Below are positions 45,717 through 56,733 of a stretch of 64,000 nucleotides of DNA, one piece after another; the stretch's first letter is position 1, and the number at the start of each line of letters is the position of its first letter. The stretch lies in contig NW_026251734.1 in assembly GCF_025024155.1 (NCBI RefSeq), positions 248,001 to 312,000 on the forward strand, written 5' to 3'. Position numbers and translations under genes: made by a program. Below the pieces are notes generated by a model. It was given only the letters and a program-made list of their open reading frames with translations. It did not search any database and was not told where the DNA came from. Source of the DNA: Gamsiella multidivaricata. Taxonomy: Eukaryota; Mortierellomycota; Mortierellomycetes; Mortierellales; Mortierellaceae.

Positions 45717-47471
45717 CTACCAGGATGCCAGCTTGGACTTGTTGAACATGTCCGCCCAGGAGTTGGTTGTTGCACAGTCCGACTTGTTGTACGTATCCAG
45801 AGCCTCCGGCATCCACGCCTCCATTTTGCGGACACGGTCCTTGCTCGCTGGATGGGTGTTCAAGAAAGCAAGCGAAGGTCCCCTCTCCTGTGAAGCCATG
45901 CGTTCCCACATATGAGTGCTCTCCCGGGGATCAAAGCATGCCTGTGCCATGAGCTGCAGTCCGATCTGATCTGCTTCTGTCTCGCACTTCCGACTGAATG
46001 GCAGCTATATCAAAGGGGTAATGTAGGGGTGAAAAAGTACGCATAGTGTTAGCGGATTGATAATACGACGATACAAATTGGTCTAGATCGAAAATCGGAA
46101 GCTGAGAGCGAGAGATTTCATTTACCATCATGCCGAGATCCATCATAATACGCTGTATTCCCCAGGACGGATCAAAGACGAGGGCAACAATGACTCCGAT
46201 AAACATGGCAATCTTTGTGAAGCTCAGTTTTTCTGCCGAATGACGTGCCAGCTGATGCGCAATCTCGTGTCCCAGCACCGTCGCCAGCCCGTTCTCGTTC
46301 TCTGCGATTGGCAGAATCCTATTATTGCGTTACAAGTCGAAGCGAAAGCAACAAAGGATTTGAGTATTAATATTTGATGCCGCAGCGAGAAGAGAGAGAG
46401 GGGGGGGGGGGGGGTCATTTATCGAGAAAAAGGCGCCGAGACTTGACGACGTACCCTGTAAAGACAAAGACCTTTCCTCCTGGCAACACAAACGCGTTCT
46501 TTTCATCGCTCTGAATCACATGGAACTCCCAGTCAAGATCTAATCGCGGCGATGATGAATTCGAGGACGAACAGAGCAAGAGAAAAAAAAACCATCAGTC
46601 CAAGATAACTGTAAAAGAAAACGTATTTACTAGATTTACTAGTGTCGTAATCTGCGTCTTACTCTCCATTCCTGCAGCCTTGATGATCCTTGACGCGACG
46701 CGTTTTACAAATATCGTGTATGGATGATTCGGCGGCAAAATTTTGTTTCCGAACTACGACATTCCATATTCACAAAGAAAACGCCTGTTAGCAAGGTTCA
46801 AACCTTCTATGATGACGATTACGGAAACATCTCTTCAGTGCGATGCAGTGCAGTTTACCTGGTGCATGACTTGATTATACGCCTGTTTAGCCATCATCTC
46901 CTCCTGCTTCGGGGACACATCCATGAATCGACGTCGACCCGTCACAGGTACCCTATCAAACCAACAGCCAACATGCGATCAGCAGCCAGAACCTAAGTAG
47001 ATCTCATCCGGACGCCATTGTCGGATCCGTGTCCCTCGAATCAAATCACACTTACGTCTCCAGATGGGTCAAATAATACCCTCCTCCTCCCACAACAATA
47101 ACCCCACCTAGGACCTGATACCGCCTATCCTGCAAAATCGGCAGCCCGCTTCCTCTCGAGCTCGGCCCCTGTTGTCCGAACCGTTTATACTGCGGTCGAA
47201 GAATGAGCTTCTCAAGCGGATTCGCCACTGAAGAAGACGGTCGTGGCGGTTGAGGGATTAGATCTCCCCAAGAAGATGTCGGTGGTCTGTTGCGCAGCCC
47301 TGGTGGTGAGGCGTGAAGGCCGCGTGCCAGGAGGAATGAGGCCGGTGGTGGTGAGGTTGGTTGCAGCGACGTTGCTGAGAGGAACCCTGAACTGGGACGA
47401 CAGAGCTGACTAGTCCTTTGTCGGGCGACTCTTGCAAGGAACGCGCTTGCTCTTGTTACTGTGGCTGTCAT
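45717..47471 (-). CDS. OMA1: mitochondrial metalloendopeptidase Oma1
   Basis: Inner-membrane M48 protease that degrades misfolded proteins and responds to membrane stress. The start at 47471 begins MTATVTRASAFLARVARQRT, a good presequence; an in-frame ATG further up (47570) lies in a leader. Exons 47471-47056, 46952-46859, 46753-46663, about 46538-46456 and then two more down to 45717 were followed. One TM segment (QVLGGVIVVGGGGYYLTH) is near residue 130. The catalytic HEIAHQLARHSAEK (HExxH) lies in the fifth exon. The third zinc ligand is in the last exon: RKCETEADQIGLQLMAQACF. The family signature DWEFHVIQSDEKNAFVLPGG is also present. Length and domains agree with fungal Oma1. Confidence 0.93.
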
Positions 47472-47684
47472 GCGTGGGTGAGTGAGTGAATCGAGAATGA
47501 GGAAATGGAGGAATAAAGGAATGGGGTGAACGTAAAAGGAAGCGGTCTTTTTAACCTTATGGTGACGCATTTATTCTCAGCTTTGTGCAGCCAAAAAAAA
47601 AAAAAAAAAAAAAAAAAAGTTACGAAAATACGAAAAAGAGGAACATAACAAACATGCAGTGTAATGCGAGGGCAAATGCACCGC

Positions 47685-50000
47685 TTATCCCATGCGACGC
47701 AACTGTTTCTGCACGTCCCTCCAAAGACGTTTGGCGTCCTTCTTGACTGCGTGTACCTCACGGACAACCTTGCCGCCCGTTGGCGTCGACGCAAACTCGC
47801 TTAGCTTCCGCTTCATCTTGCGTTTGACATTGCGCGCAAGCTCAGAGTCGAGCATCTGCTCTACCTTGGTCTCGACTTGCAGTACTATCTTGTCCGCCTT
47901 GCGCACGATTCTATCCACGCGCTCAGACGAATAGAACCTCTCCTCCACATCCGCAAGCATCTCCTCGGTTCTGTAGAGGATCCGGTCGGCCTTGCGAAGA
48001 ACACTCTTTGCTGAAACCCTGTCGAAAGGTCGAAACTGACGCTTGCCATGAAATTGATCCATCAATTGCTGAACCCTCGACGATGCCTCTCTGGTTATCT
48101 TCTTGGCATTTCCTTGAGCCCGTATAAAGGCAACGCGCGCACGGTCCAACACATCGTCTTCAGTCCTGAGCATCAGATCTCTCCATTGCAGCAAAGTGTC
48201 GGCAGCCATGAGACCGAATTGCTTGGAGTACTTGAGGGCGACCTGAACTATGTCCTGGGCTTCAGAGATGGCGAATTGGATATTTCCCCAACCCAAGCTC
48301 ATCATGGACGAGGAAAGGCTTGAACAATGGTCTGTGACTACATCCGCCATATGCCGCAACTGTCCCTTCCAGTATGCAACATAGTCGTCGTATTCGTCGT
48401 CACCGTCCATAGCCCCATTCTTATCTGCGAAGAATCCCCCGGATCCCGTTAGGCACTCGCGAGGTTTCGGCTTTCCATTGCCTCGATTGGTAAAGATCTC
48501 TGGCGGTGTGTCCAAGGCTCGCGTGCCATTAGCAAACCAGATATGCAGATAATAGGACTTGTCAGAGCAAAGCCAAGGGGACAGACCACTCCGAGTACGT
48601 CCCTGAAGCGAAGGGACATACACCGTACAATATCCACCCGGCACACAGGTGACCATGGGTTCTACAAATAGAAGTGTTTGCTGAGAAGGTGCCTCTTCAA
48701 GGCTCCAGGGCTTCTTGTCGTCCAAGACGCGGATGTGGAATCCTGGTGGTCGAGTCCAGCGTGTTTCCTGTTTGAAATGAGCTGTGTACACACGCAATTC
48801 AACAACTGCTAGTCGTGTATACCCCGAATACTGGATATCATAAACCTCAACGTGTGCAGGCCGGGCTGACCAGACATGATATTTGGCTGCAAGGAAGCCT
48901 GAGAGAAGTAGCACCAGAAAGAGACCAACACAGGTGGCTAGGACATTGAGATAAGCCCATGGTGTATTGCTCACAATAGTGTTGGATACAGCAGTGAGGT
49001 GCGCTGAGGGTTCTTGAGCGGGTCGCTCGAAAAGGGTCCTGGTAGCAGCTGGCGATTTGTTTTTGGGGCTGCCTGTGCTCTGATAGGTGGTTTTTGCAGC
49101 AGTTTTAGGTGATTCAGCATCTCGGGCTCTGGCGTCAAGTAACAAAAGACCACTGTCGCCGGCGGGTGGCAGGTCATCTTGCGTGCTGCATTCCTTTGCA
49201 GGGATGTCCTCTGAAAGGGCGTGTACAGGCACCAGCTCCACAGTACCGGACAATGGAGTCGATTCGTCGGCAGTGTCTTGATGGAATTCATTTTCAACCT
49301 GCTGCTCCTGCTGCGACTCGGTGTGCTCCTCTGTTGTAGCCTGCGTTCCAGGCTTATTCGGCGTAGGTTTGGATTGCAGGGCTCCTGATAAAGTCTCCAT
49401 GCTCGAATCGACTGAGGCTAGGGTGTCATGCGCTAAGGATAGGTGCGATTTGTCCTGAGAGTCAGAAACCTTATCGGCTGCGGGCTCTTGGGCATCGTCC
49501 GCGCGTGGTACATGAGTCTCTATCGGCGGTGAGAGTACCATGGACGGGTAAATGAAGTGCATAGGGTCGTCGTGGTGGCTATGGTCCGAGTGGTACGAGA
49601 GTGAGCTCTGGGAGCGGCTCAAAGGATCAAGGTCTGATGGTTCGACCAGGAAGAAATCGTCCTGCATCTTGCTTTCCTGAAGTCGTCTGGAGGGCGAGTG
49701 CTGGTTCAAGTCTTGGGAGGAGAAAGAAGCGGGGGGGAGACCCATCCGTTCATGATCGACTTCGCCGTCGCTCTCGCCATCGCTGGCCAAAGCATGGGCC
49801 GAACGACCGGTATAACGGGAAGGCGAGGCGGGGACCGATAGCGACTGGGGGTGGTCCTCGTTATCTGAGGGGTGGGAGACGAGCTCGGAGTCTGATGAGG
49901 GATGGATGTCATCTGTATCAGACCCTCCATACATGTCCTCCGAGTCGGAGACGTCGCTTGAAAATGCTGTTGGAAGAGTATGCTCTTGATAGTGCTTCAT
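47685..50000 (-). CDS. unknown single-pass membrane protein with amphipathic tail
   Basis: Intronless, 771 aa. Residues 1-340 are Ser/Asp/Glu-rich and disordered, with clusters of SDSE and SDTDD. One membrane segment lies at about 346-371 (VLATCVGLFLVLLLSGFLAA). A globular lumenal or outer part of about 130 residues follows (VEVYDIQYSGYTRLAVVELR, TLLFVEPMVTCVPGGYCTVY). The last 230 residues are a charged helical region with repeating RVxxKADxIL-type units (RKADRILYRTEEMLADVEER, VDRIVRKADKIVLQVETKVE), which look like lipid-binding amphipathic helices. I do not recognise the family. It lies tandem with OMA1 with 213 bases between them. Confidence 0.7.
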   Translation of the reverse strand: MKHYQEHTLPTAFSSDVSDSEDMYGGSDTDDIHPSSDSELVSHPSDNEDHPQSLSVPASPSRYTGRSAHALASDGESDGEVDHERMGLPPASFSSQDLNQHSPSRRLQESKMQDDFFLVEPSDLDPLSRSQSSLSYHSDHSHHDDPMHFIYPSMVLSPPIETHVPRADDAQEPAADKVSDSQDKSHLSLAHDTLASVDSSMETLSGALQSKPTPNKPGTQATTEEHTESQQEQQVENEFHQDTADESTPLSGTVELVPVHALSEDIPAKECSTQDDLPPAGDSGLLLLDARARDAESPKTAAKTTYQSTGSPKNKSPAATRTLFERPAQEPSAHLTAVSNTIVSNTPWAYLNVLATCVGLFLVLLLSGFLAAKYHVWSARPAHVEVYDIQYSGYTRLAVVELRVYTAHFKQETRWTRPPGFHIRVLDDKKPWSLEEAPSQQTLLFVEPMVTCVPGGYCTVYVPSLQGRTRSGLSPWLCSDKSYYLHIWFANGTRALDTPPEIFTNRGNGKPKPRECLTGSGGFFADKNGAMDGDDEYDDYVAYWKGQLRHMADVVTDHCSSLSSSMMSLGWGNIQFAISEAQDIVQVALKYSKQFGLMAADTLLQWRDLMLRTEDDVLDRARVAFIRAQGNAKKITREASSRVQQLMDQFHGKRQFRPFDRVSAKSVLRKADRILYRTEEMLADVEERFYSSERVDRIVRKADKIVLQVETKVEQMLDSELARNVKRKMKRKLSEFASTPTGGKVVREVHAVKKDAKRLWRDVQKQLRRMG

Positions 50001-51720
50001 GGCGATTGGACTGTAGCTCGCAAACTGTTCTTAAGAGGGTTAAGGAGGTGGTCAAGTCGAAATGTGGATGGACAAGGGAGAAGGAAGCAGTAAGTAAGTA
50101 GATAGAAATGAAATAGGGTCGGGAAGAGAGAGTGGTAGGGGTTTGTAGCCTCGTAGCTTTGGAAGGGGCGAGGTGGAGGTGGAGAGGAAGCAAGCCAAGA
50201 CCCAGACCCAAGACCGGGGAGGGCTTAAAGTGCTTAGCATAATGGGTTGTGACTCTCTTCCAATAATGCGAATTGCGGGCTGCTGGGAAAAGAACCACGC
50301 TTCGAGGAAAAAGGAAAAAGCAAAAAAGAGGCGACCTGACGAGGGCTGCTCAGAAGCGACCAAGGACAAGGCGAAAAAGAGCGATTAAGGGCTCCTGACT
50401 CTGCTTCCCTTTGACCATGTTCAGGGATGCAATGTCCACCATTCGAAATGCGGATTCTCTCGTCAAAAGACCCTATGAGGATTCCTGTAGTGGAGCTGAG
50501 CTTTGCTGAGCTGTGTCCAGTTGACTGCTTGAGCACCGCATTTTTTATTTATTTTTCTTTGCTTCTTCCTGTAGTTGCATACGCCCTACGCTGAAGCTGA
50601 GACTGCAAGGAGGACTGATTCTCTTCTCCATAAGTTGGATGGAGTGAATGGTGATGGTGTGGGCGGATGTATATGGGAAGTGTGTTGTTTGCCATCGTTA
50701 CCTGAAGGTTTTGAATGAGCTCTATGGCAAAAGAGAAACCTACGAAGCTTGAGCCAATACCATGAAGAGATATCTAATAGATATCTTGCACGTGACATAA
50801 GGCCTTGTAGGTCCTCATTGGATCACACCCAAAGAAGAGGAAACCCTGAAGGGCGCACGCGTGCACGCGTTCTGAAATTGTTTTCCCTAGACTGTGAGAA
50901 GCGTAGATCCTGCCTGCCTAGGAGTATGCACCCGTTCTGGCTCGCTGATTTAGCTCAGACATGTCTAACAGACAGCTGGATAGGTACTGGGCGCGCGGCC
51001 GCTTGTCATCTGGCCATAGGAATGACCATGAATGCGAAAAATTACAGTTTGGCGCCTGAAACATGTTTTCAGGGACAGACCTGCTCTGAGGGTCGTGCAC
51101 ATACCCCATGGATAAACGTGAAAACGAGAAGAGGGGCGAAGGAATGCAGCGTGAATGTGTCTCGGGCATTGGGCATACGGATATACATGGACGGGTCTTA
51201 GTCTATGCTGCCTTGGCATCTGAATATCTGAAGATGAATGCAGATGTAAGGTCACCATTGAGGGCTCTCCAGCGAATATTTCTCCGTAGGATGCTGTTGC
51301 TCTCGGCGTTGCTGTTGCCTTCAAAGTTGTCGATGCTGCTGTTTTGTCCGATGTGTCTGTACAGACTGCACTTGCGCCCCCTTCCCCCTCCACTCTGTTT
51401 TATTCCTTCTACCTTAAATACACCTCAGGCACACTCCGCCCAGCCTCTTCTTCGGCGAACTCTGTCCTTCTCCGACAACTTCTTCACTCTCACTTTCACC
51501 CCCACTCCTTCTCATTCCTCTCATTGCACCTCTCGCTTCTCATTCCTCACCTCATTCCTCACTCCTTATTCTTTACTTCTTATTCTTTGATTCTTACTCC
51601 TCACTTCCTATTCCTCACTTCTCATTCCTCTCGACCGTTTGTTTGTCTCTATATTTTCTATTATCATTTCTTACCTACCTCTCACCTCTCTCAGCTTAAA
51701 TATACAAATTCATATCAACC
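50001..51720. other. intergenic, with C/T-rich leader
   Basis: Divergent region between the membrane protein and the Opy2-type gene. It has an AGATATCT-AAT-AGATATCT repeat near 50770 and a C/T-rich stretch from about 51390 with imperfect CATTCCTCACTTCT units. Frames of 100 or so codons occur but are not protein-like. Confidence 0.55.
51480..51690 (+). repeat. imperfect CT-rich repeats in the Opy2 leader
   Basis: Variants of CTCATTCCTCACTTCTTATT recur about ten times with indels. They form a pyrimidine tract in the 5' leader. Confidence 0.7.
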
Positions 51721-54536
51721 ATGCCCACCCTCGCCTTACAAGATCCACGGCCATCCTCTACAGCACTCTTTTCACCTCCCTCCAGCTCCTCATCTACGAC
51801 TACATCAGCAGCAACTTCAAGTCTTATGTCCTCCATCCCTCCAACCACTACCCCATGTCCGATTCCAAGCTGCGCGCCCAGCACTCGCTCCTGTCCTCCC
51901 TGTGAATCCAGCTATGAGTGTCGCCTCAGTGTGATCCAATCTAGCTGTCAATGCCCTGTCGCCAGCTGTGTCAAAAAAGTCGACTTCGATACCGGCAATA
52001 GTGATGGATCCATTGGACCAGGCACCGGTGTTTCAAACGGGTCGTCAGGGGGCAGATCTATATTGGGACCTGTGCTCGGCAGTCTTACTGGGTTGATTAT
52101 CATCCTTGTCATTGTGTTCTTCATCGCGAGGCGCAAGCGTCAGCAGCGGCGAGATGTGGACGGCAATAGACTGATTGACCAGGAGGGACAATTTTACAAG
52201 TTTGATGGATCTGTGGATGCGTTCGACGATACCAACAAGAAGATACACGAAAGTAACCAGGTCTGGCGCGGGGTAAGTTTGCTCTCCCTCTGATACTTTT
52301 CGTCCATTTTTTTTTTTTCAGTTTGACATGCAAAAAGATCTCTCGAATGCAGGTGAACATCGTTTGACACAGATGGTTCATCAAGGAGCGGGTAAAAAAG
52401 TCTCTTGTTCGTAGTAGATGGCTGGATATGTATTGAATGGGTTTTTATATGGTTCACTTGGTGTCTGTAATTTTGCAGTTTTGCTTCAACCACCCATAGA
52501 CACTACATCATAACAGTCGTCATCCCTCCCTATTGCGATAAGTAAAGAGCAGGTGGCTCTCTCTCTCTCTCTTTGGCACTCTCCTTTTTCCTCTCCCCAT
52601 CCCTTTTTCGCTCATGGCTGCCGGCAATGGAATGCATTATTGATTCGAGAGTGTCCGTTTTTTGTGATTTCTCGTATGTTTGTTTGGTGTGTTTTATGGA
52701 TAAATGTTGTGGATCAGACAGGGCGAGGCGAGACAAAATATCTCCCGAAGGCGGGACCATGCGCTACTGTTTGCCTGCCGTCTCTGCACTTTGTACTCCC
52801 CCCCCATGCCACACATGTCCCCAATGACTGCTCTGTGCAAACCTACAAACTCAATTTATCATTGTCAACATACTCGCGTGGCCCTGTCCCCCCGTCCCTT
52901 GCCAGCATCGACAAGTTCTGAATCTGCTGCCTAGCAGGATAGCCACAAGTGACACTTTACTGTCCCTGAAATTGCCTCAACCTCCTGGGCACCCTACCTT
53001 TTCTTGGTGAATCAGTTTCATTTTAATTAATTTCCAATCCTTCCTGGACATCCCTAATCCACCACTTTACCACCTTTTAATACTCCACACGCGACTAGCC
53101 CCTGGTCATGGGCATTTCATCATTGCAGGGGCCATGCGCACCCTTTTCTCAACATTTCAGAGAATGGTCCCTGACATGGACATGAAATAGGTGCTATGCT
53201 TTTGGTTTGGTGTTCGTCTGTTACCTCCCTCTTCTTCAGCTCCCCTGTTCCCACTCATGATGGCTCTCGTACCATGGACTAATTAAATTTTCTCCTATGG
53301 CAGCTCCCTAGTGAAATGGAGGGCAAGAAGGATGTTATTAGGATCGCATATATTCCCAACGTACCAGAAATGGCACATCTTGGTGGAGGTAAGTCATCAC
53401 AATGGAAATTAAACCTAAGGATGTAGCGCAAACATGAGTATCATTCTTACGTGCCTTTTCTTTGTGCTCATTTGCATTATCTAGTTCCCCAAGTGTCATT
53501 TGCTGATGAAAACTACGACAAGCATATTTCAATCGCATCTAGTATCTCGACTGGAGTCCTAGACGAGGCCGTCCTCATGGCCATCAACAAGAAGGCTACT
53601 CCAAAAATTATGCGTCTCAACAACATCAAGGCCAAGAACAGCGAGATGATCCAAAAATCCAACAACCTGTACTCTTCCAACTCTCTCAAGCGAACTCAGT
53701 CCCAGAGAAGAACCGCTGAGGCCAGGAGGCTTGAAACCGGAGCACAGGCGGAGGCAGGTAGAAAGGAAGAGGTCCCCGAGACATTTTTTACAGAGGGTCA
53801 GGCGTGCGAAGGTTACGACGCAAAAAATCGACAGAAGGAGCAACAACAGTATACACCAACAGTGATGGTAACGGCACCCTCGACGCGTTCCTCGGCTCAG
53901 TCCATGGCGTCCGGCAAACGTAAACCTAGGCCGCCAAACATGGTCTTGGAACCCCGCCCTCTTCACCCAAGCTATCATGTTAGTCCGACTTCATCATCGC
54001 CTGCACCCAAATCCGAATCTGGCCATGCGATGCCCACCATGATGTCCGAACCCATTCTGGCAAGAGGATCCTCGACGCCATCTACACCTGCGCCGACCGC
54101 ACTGGTTTCGCTACTGGCATCATCCCCGTCCACGTCTTACGTCGCTTCACCTTCGTCCCCACCACCGCCACCAGCATCAGCCCCAGCATCAGCCCCAGTA
54201 TCAGCCCCAGCAAGGCTCGTCCCGCCACCTAAGAGCTACACTCTCGATCGATCGGATCACCAAGCCGAGACCCTTGAAGGCAATGGTCAATTGGATCCAT
54301 GGATCGCCAGTATCATGGCCCGGCACTTTGATTACATGGACAGCGAGTTTAGCGGGGATTATGGCAACGGTGGGAGGTACGCGACCGGCGGTCGACCATT
54401 GGCAGCAGTAAGGAACTCGACGTTCTCAACGTATTCGGATGCAAGATCGACAATGACGCGAGGGGATGGAGAGGAGATTATGATCTTTTGGGATGGCCAT
54501 CGGGGCTCGAGGGCGTCTACTATGTATGGGAATTGA
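51721..54536 (+). CDS. OPY2: Opy2-type membrane anchor
   Basis: Single-pass protein of the Opy2 family, which in yeast recruits Ste50 to the membrane in the osmosensing MAPK branch. Exons 51721-52272, 53304-53388 and 53485-54536 total 1689 nt, or 562 aa. The extracellular part has the Opy2 Cys cluster: CPIPSCAPSTRSCPPC, then CRLSVIQSSCQCPVASCVK. The membrane segment follows (VLGSLTGLIIILVIVFFIAR) and basic residues. The cytoplasmic part has two conserved patches, IRIAYIPNVP and VPQVSFADENYDKHISI, typical of the family. The tail is Ser/Pro-rich, with APASAPASAPVSAPA. The first intron is 1031 bp, very long for this window. No classical signal peptide is seen, so a signal-anchor orientation is likely. 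Confidence 0.82.
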
Positions 54537-55560
54537 ATGGAAGGCATTTGAACGAGAGATATCCACTGTACAGAAACCGACCTTTGGCACACAACACTAC
54601 ACGACGCTGGACGTTTGGAAGAATCCTCCTACGGCAGCTGAGGAAATCGTGGTAGATCGCGAGAAGTAGCGGTGAACAATATTTTAGCATTCGCACAATT
54701 TATGATACCCACTCCATCCAACTTGCATTTCGCCCTTCTACGCACTTTTTAAACAGCCAACCAGTAATAAAAAATAAAACATAAAAAAGACATTGTAACA
54801 TCAACCAAGGAACCATGAGGTCGGCTTATCGTTGTGGTTTTTCAGAGTGGCTCGAATGAGCCCTCTCCTCCCCCGTGGGAAGAGGAGTAGCTGGGATCCG
54901 CCCGCTTGTAGGTTGCTCTACTTATTGTACTTATTGTTGTGTCCATGAAACATCATGGTTCTCCTTGCAGATATGATATTTTGCACTCCTGAACTGCTGT
55001 GCAAGACAATCCAGCACACCCCTCCTTAATTTCTTGGGTTTCTTGGAACAAAAAAGACGCGATCCCACGCGTGCTAGGGAGACAACTGTCGAATAGTTTT
55101 TTTTTTATATACACATAAACACGTATTTACAAGCATAGGCATCAATGGACAACGAGAACATATTGATTGAAGAGTTGCAAAAGATAACAAAGGCGCGGTC
55201 GCTTGCATTTCCAGAATGCAAGAAGCGACTTCACCATTGATTATATTATTTTGGTTTCTGCTGCTGTTTTGCGGAAGAGTGGAGGAGGATGGGAAGGATG
55301 GCTAATATTAGGTAGTGTGGTCTATATAAGTGACCAAGTCTAGGAAAATGTCGGATGAAGAAGAAATGAGTGAAATGCAAATGGATGATAAAATGAGGTC
55401 TAGTCTACATGGAAGGGACGGTAATAAAATGAAAAAGAGAACAATAGGCCGAGAAGGAAACGCTTGTGGAGTGAAACAAAAAGGGTATAGTAATAATAAA
55501 AAAAAAAAGAAACTAGCGGAGAGGAAACAAACGAGGTGGCCCTCTAATATTTAGCTCTCC
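54537..55560. other. intergenic, no gene
   Basis: Convergent 3' flanks of the Opy2-type gene and the DPBB protein. AT-rich, with an A tract near 55498-55511. No coding frame is credible. Confidence 0.6.
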
Positions 55561-56733
55561 TCAAATAAAGCTCCACCGGAGTTGCAGTTCACCCACACCG
55601 AGGCCAGCGAACTTCTTGAACGCAGCCTGGGACAGATCGAGGTCTCCGAACTTGCAGTACTGTCCTGGACACATATCCACGACCGTGACAACGGCCTGGA
55701 CATCCGATCCCTTCAGCGTCAACAGGATCTTCTTGCCACAAAGAGCTTTACCCGTACCCATCTGGTCTTGGTTGACCGCGACGATCATATCTGATTGCGA
55801 GTACGAGTGACCGCACTGGCCAGTCGTATCAGAGTACCAGGTCGCACGTCCAGAGAACTGGGGCGAGGACGAAGGAGCAGTCGGCGAGGGCGAGGCAGTC
55901 GTCGTGGTCGTGGTCGTGGTCGAAGAGGTAGTTGTCGTAGTCGTCGTAGCGGTAGCAGTCGTGGTTGCGGTGGCAGTTGGTTTACCATTTCCATGCACGG
56001 GCGCCGTTACGGAGGAAGGGTTGACTGGGGGATCCGAGAGCGACCAAACAACATTCAGCAGGTTCTTGGGCGAGATGGCAGTCGATCCAATGGGCAGGGA
56101 TGACTCTAGGTCCATAAGGTCCACGATCGTGTTGTTCGAGGTGGGATCAAAGATCATGTTCTCGAATGGCACATCAGGTGCGAGTTCGCTGAGTGCACCG
56201 ATCGACAGATCGACGGAACCGTACTCGCAGTCATCGCAAACACCGACAATCTGGGCATAGGTCGACTGCTCGGTGTTTTCACGGTTCTGGATCTGGATCC
56301 ATTCGCCGCAGGTTGAGTTCGAGGACTTGATATCTCCAAACTGAAGAGGATTTAAGAAGGCGATATTATCAGTGGAGGCGAAGGTGTTATTGTTGCATCC
56401 GGTATAGGTGTTGGTCGTGGTGTTGTAGTAGACAAGAGAGGAGATGGGGGTAGTGGGCGAGCTCGTCGAGGAAGGAGATGGTGTTGGTGATGAAGATGAT
56501 GTGGTTGAGGATGGAGTTGTAGGTGAGGAGGTGTTGAAGAGGGTGAGGTTGAGCAGAGAAGCTGATCCGGTGTATTCGGTGCCCCAGACTGTGGCATTGG
56601 CTCCGTTGGTGGGTGGCGAGCTGCTGGGTGCGGAGAAGGCAGTGAAAAGGGCGCCGGTGATGATGGAGAGGGGGTTTGCGGCGATGCGAGGAATGGGCGC
56701 CATTGTGAAGAATGTGAAGGGGGTCGTTAGCAC
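55561..56733 (-). CDS. secreted protein with two double-psi beta-barrel domains
   Basis: Intronless, up to 390 aa. The start at 56733 or the second Met at 56703 (MAPIPRIAANPLS) are both possible; both place a hydrophobic signal near SIITGALFTAFSA. The C-terminal barrel is clear: RATWYSDTTGQCGHSY, ALCGKKILLTLKG, VVDMCPGQYC and DLSQAAFKKFAGLGVGEL. That is the RlpA/expansin-like fold of loosenin type, with the D of VVDMC. A second, more diverged barrel is upstream (TCGEWIQIQNRENTE, GVCDDCEYGSVDLSIGALSE). A linker of about 35 Thr/Ala residues, coded by ACC/ACG-like repeats, joins them. Loosenins loosen polysaccharides without hydrolysis; activity here is inferred. A TATA-like box at about 56823-56829 lies upstream. 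Confidence 0.8.
   Translation of the reverse strand: MLTTPFTFFTMAPIPRIAANPLSIITGALFTAFSAPSSSPPTNGANATVWGTEYTGSASLLNLTLFNTSSPTTPSSTTSSSSPTPSPSSTSSPTTPISSLVYYNTTTNTYTGCNNNTFASTDNIAFLNPLQFGDIKSSNSTCGEWIQIQNRENTEQSTYAQIVGVCDDCEYGSVDLSIGALSELAPDVPFENMIFDPTSNNTIVDLMDLESSLPIGSTAISPKNLLNVVWSLSDPPVNPSSVTAPVHGNGKPTATATTTATATTTTTTTSSTTTTTTTTASPSPTAPSSSPQFSGRATWYSDTTGQCGHSYSQSDMIVAVNQDQMGTGKALCGKKILLTLKGSDVQAVVTVVDMCPGQYCKFGDLDLSQAAFKKFAGLGVGELQLRWSFI

Noticed and set aside
50940..51010. tRNA-like GATTTAGCTCAGA box
   Set aside because: Only the D-arm-like text is present. No acceptor, anticodon or T-arm pairing can be drawn.
52321..52403. possible extra exon in the Opy2 intron (FDMQKDLSNAGEHRL)
   Set aside because: It has a good acceptor and reads well, but its donor gives phase 1 and the next exon then meets a stop at once.
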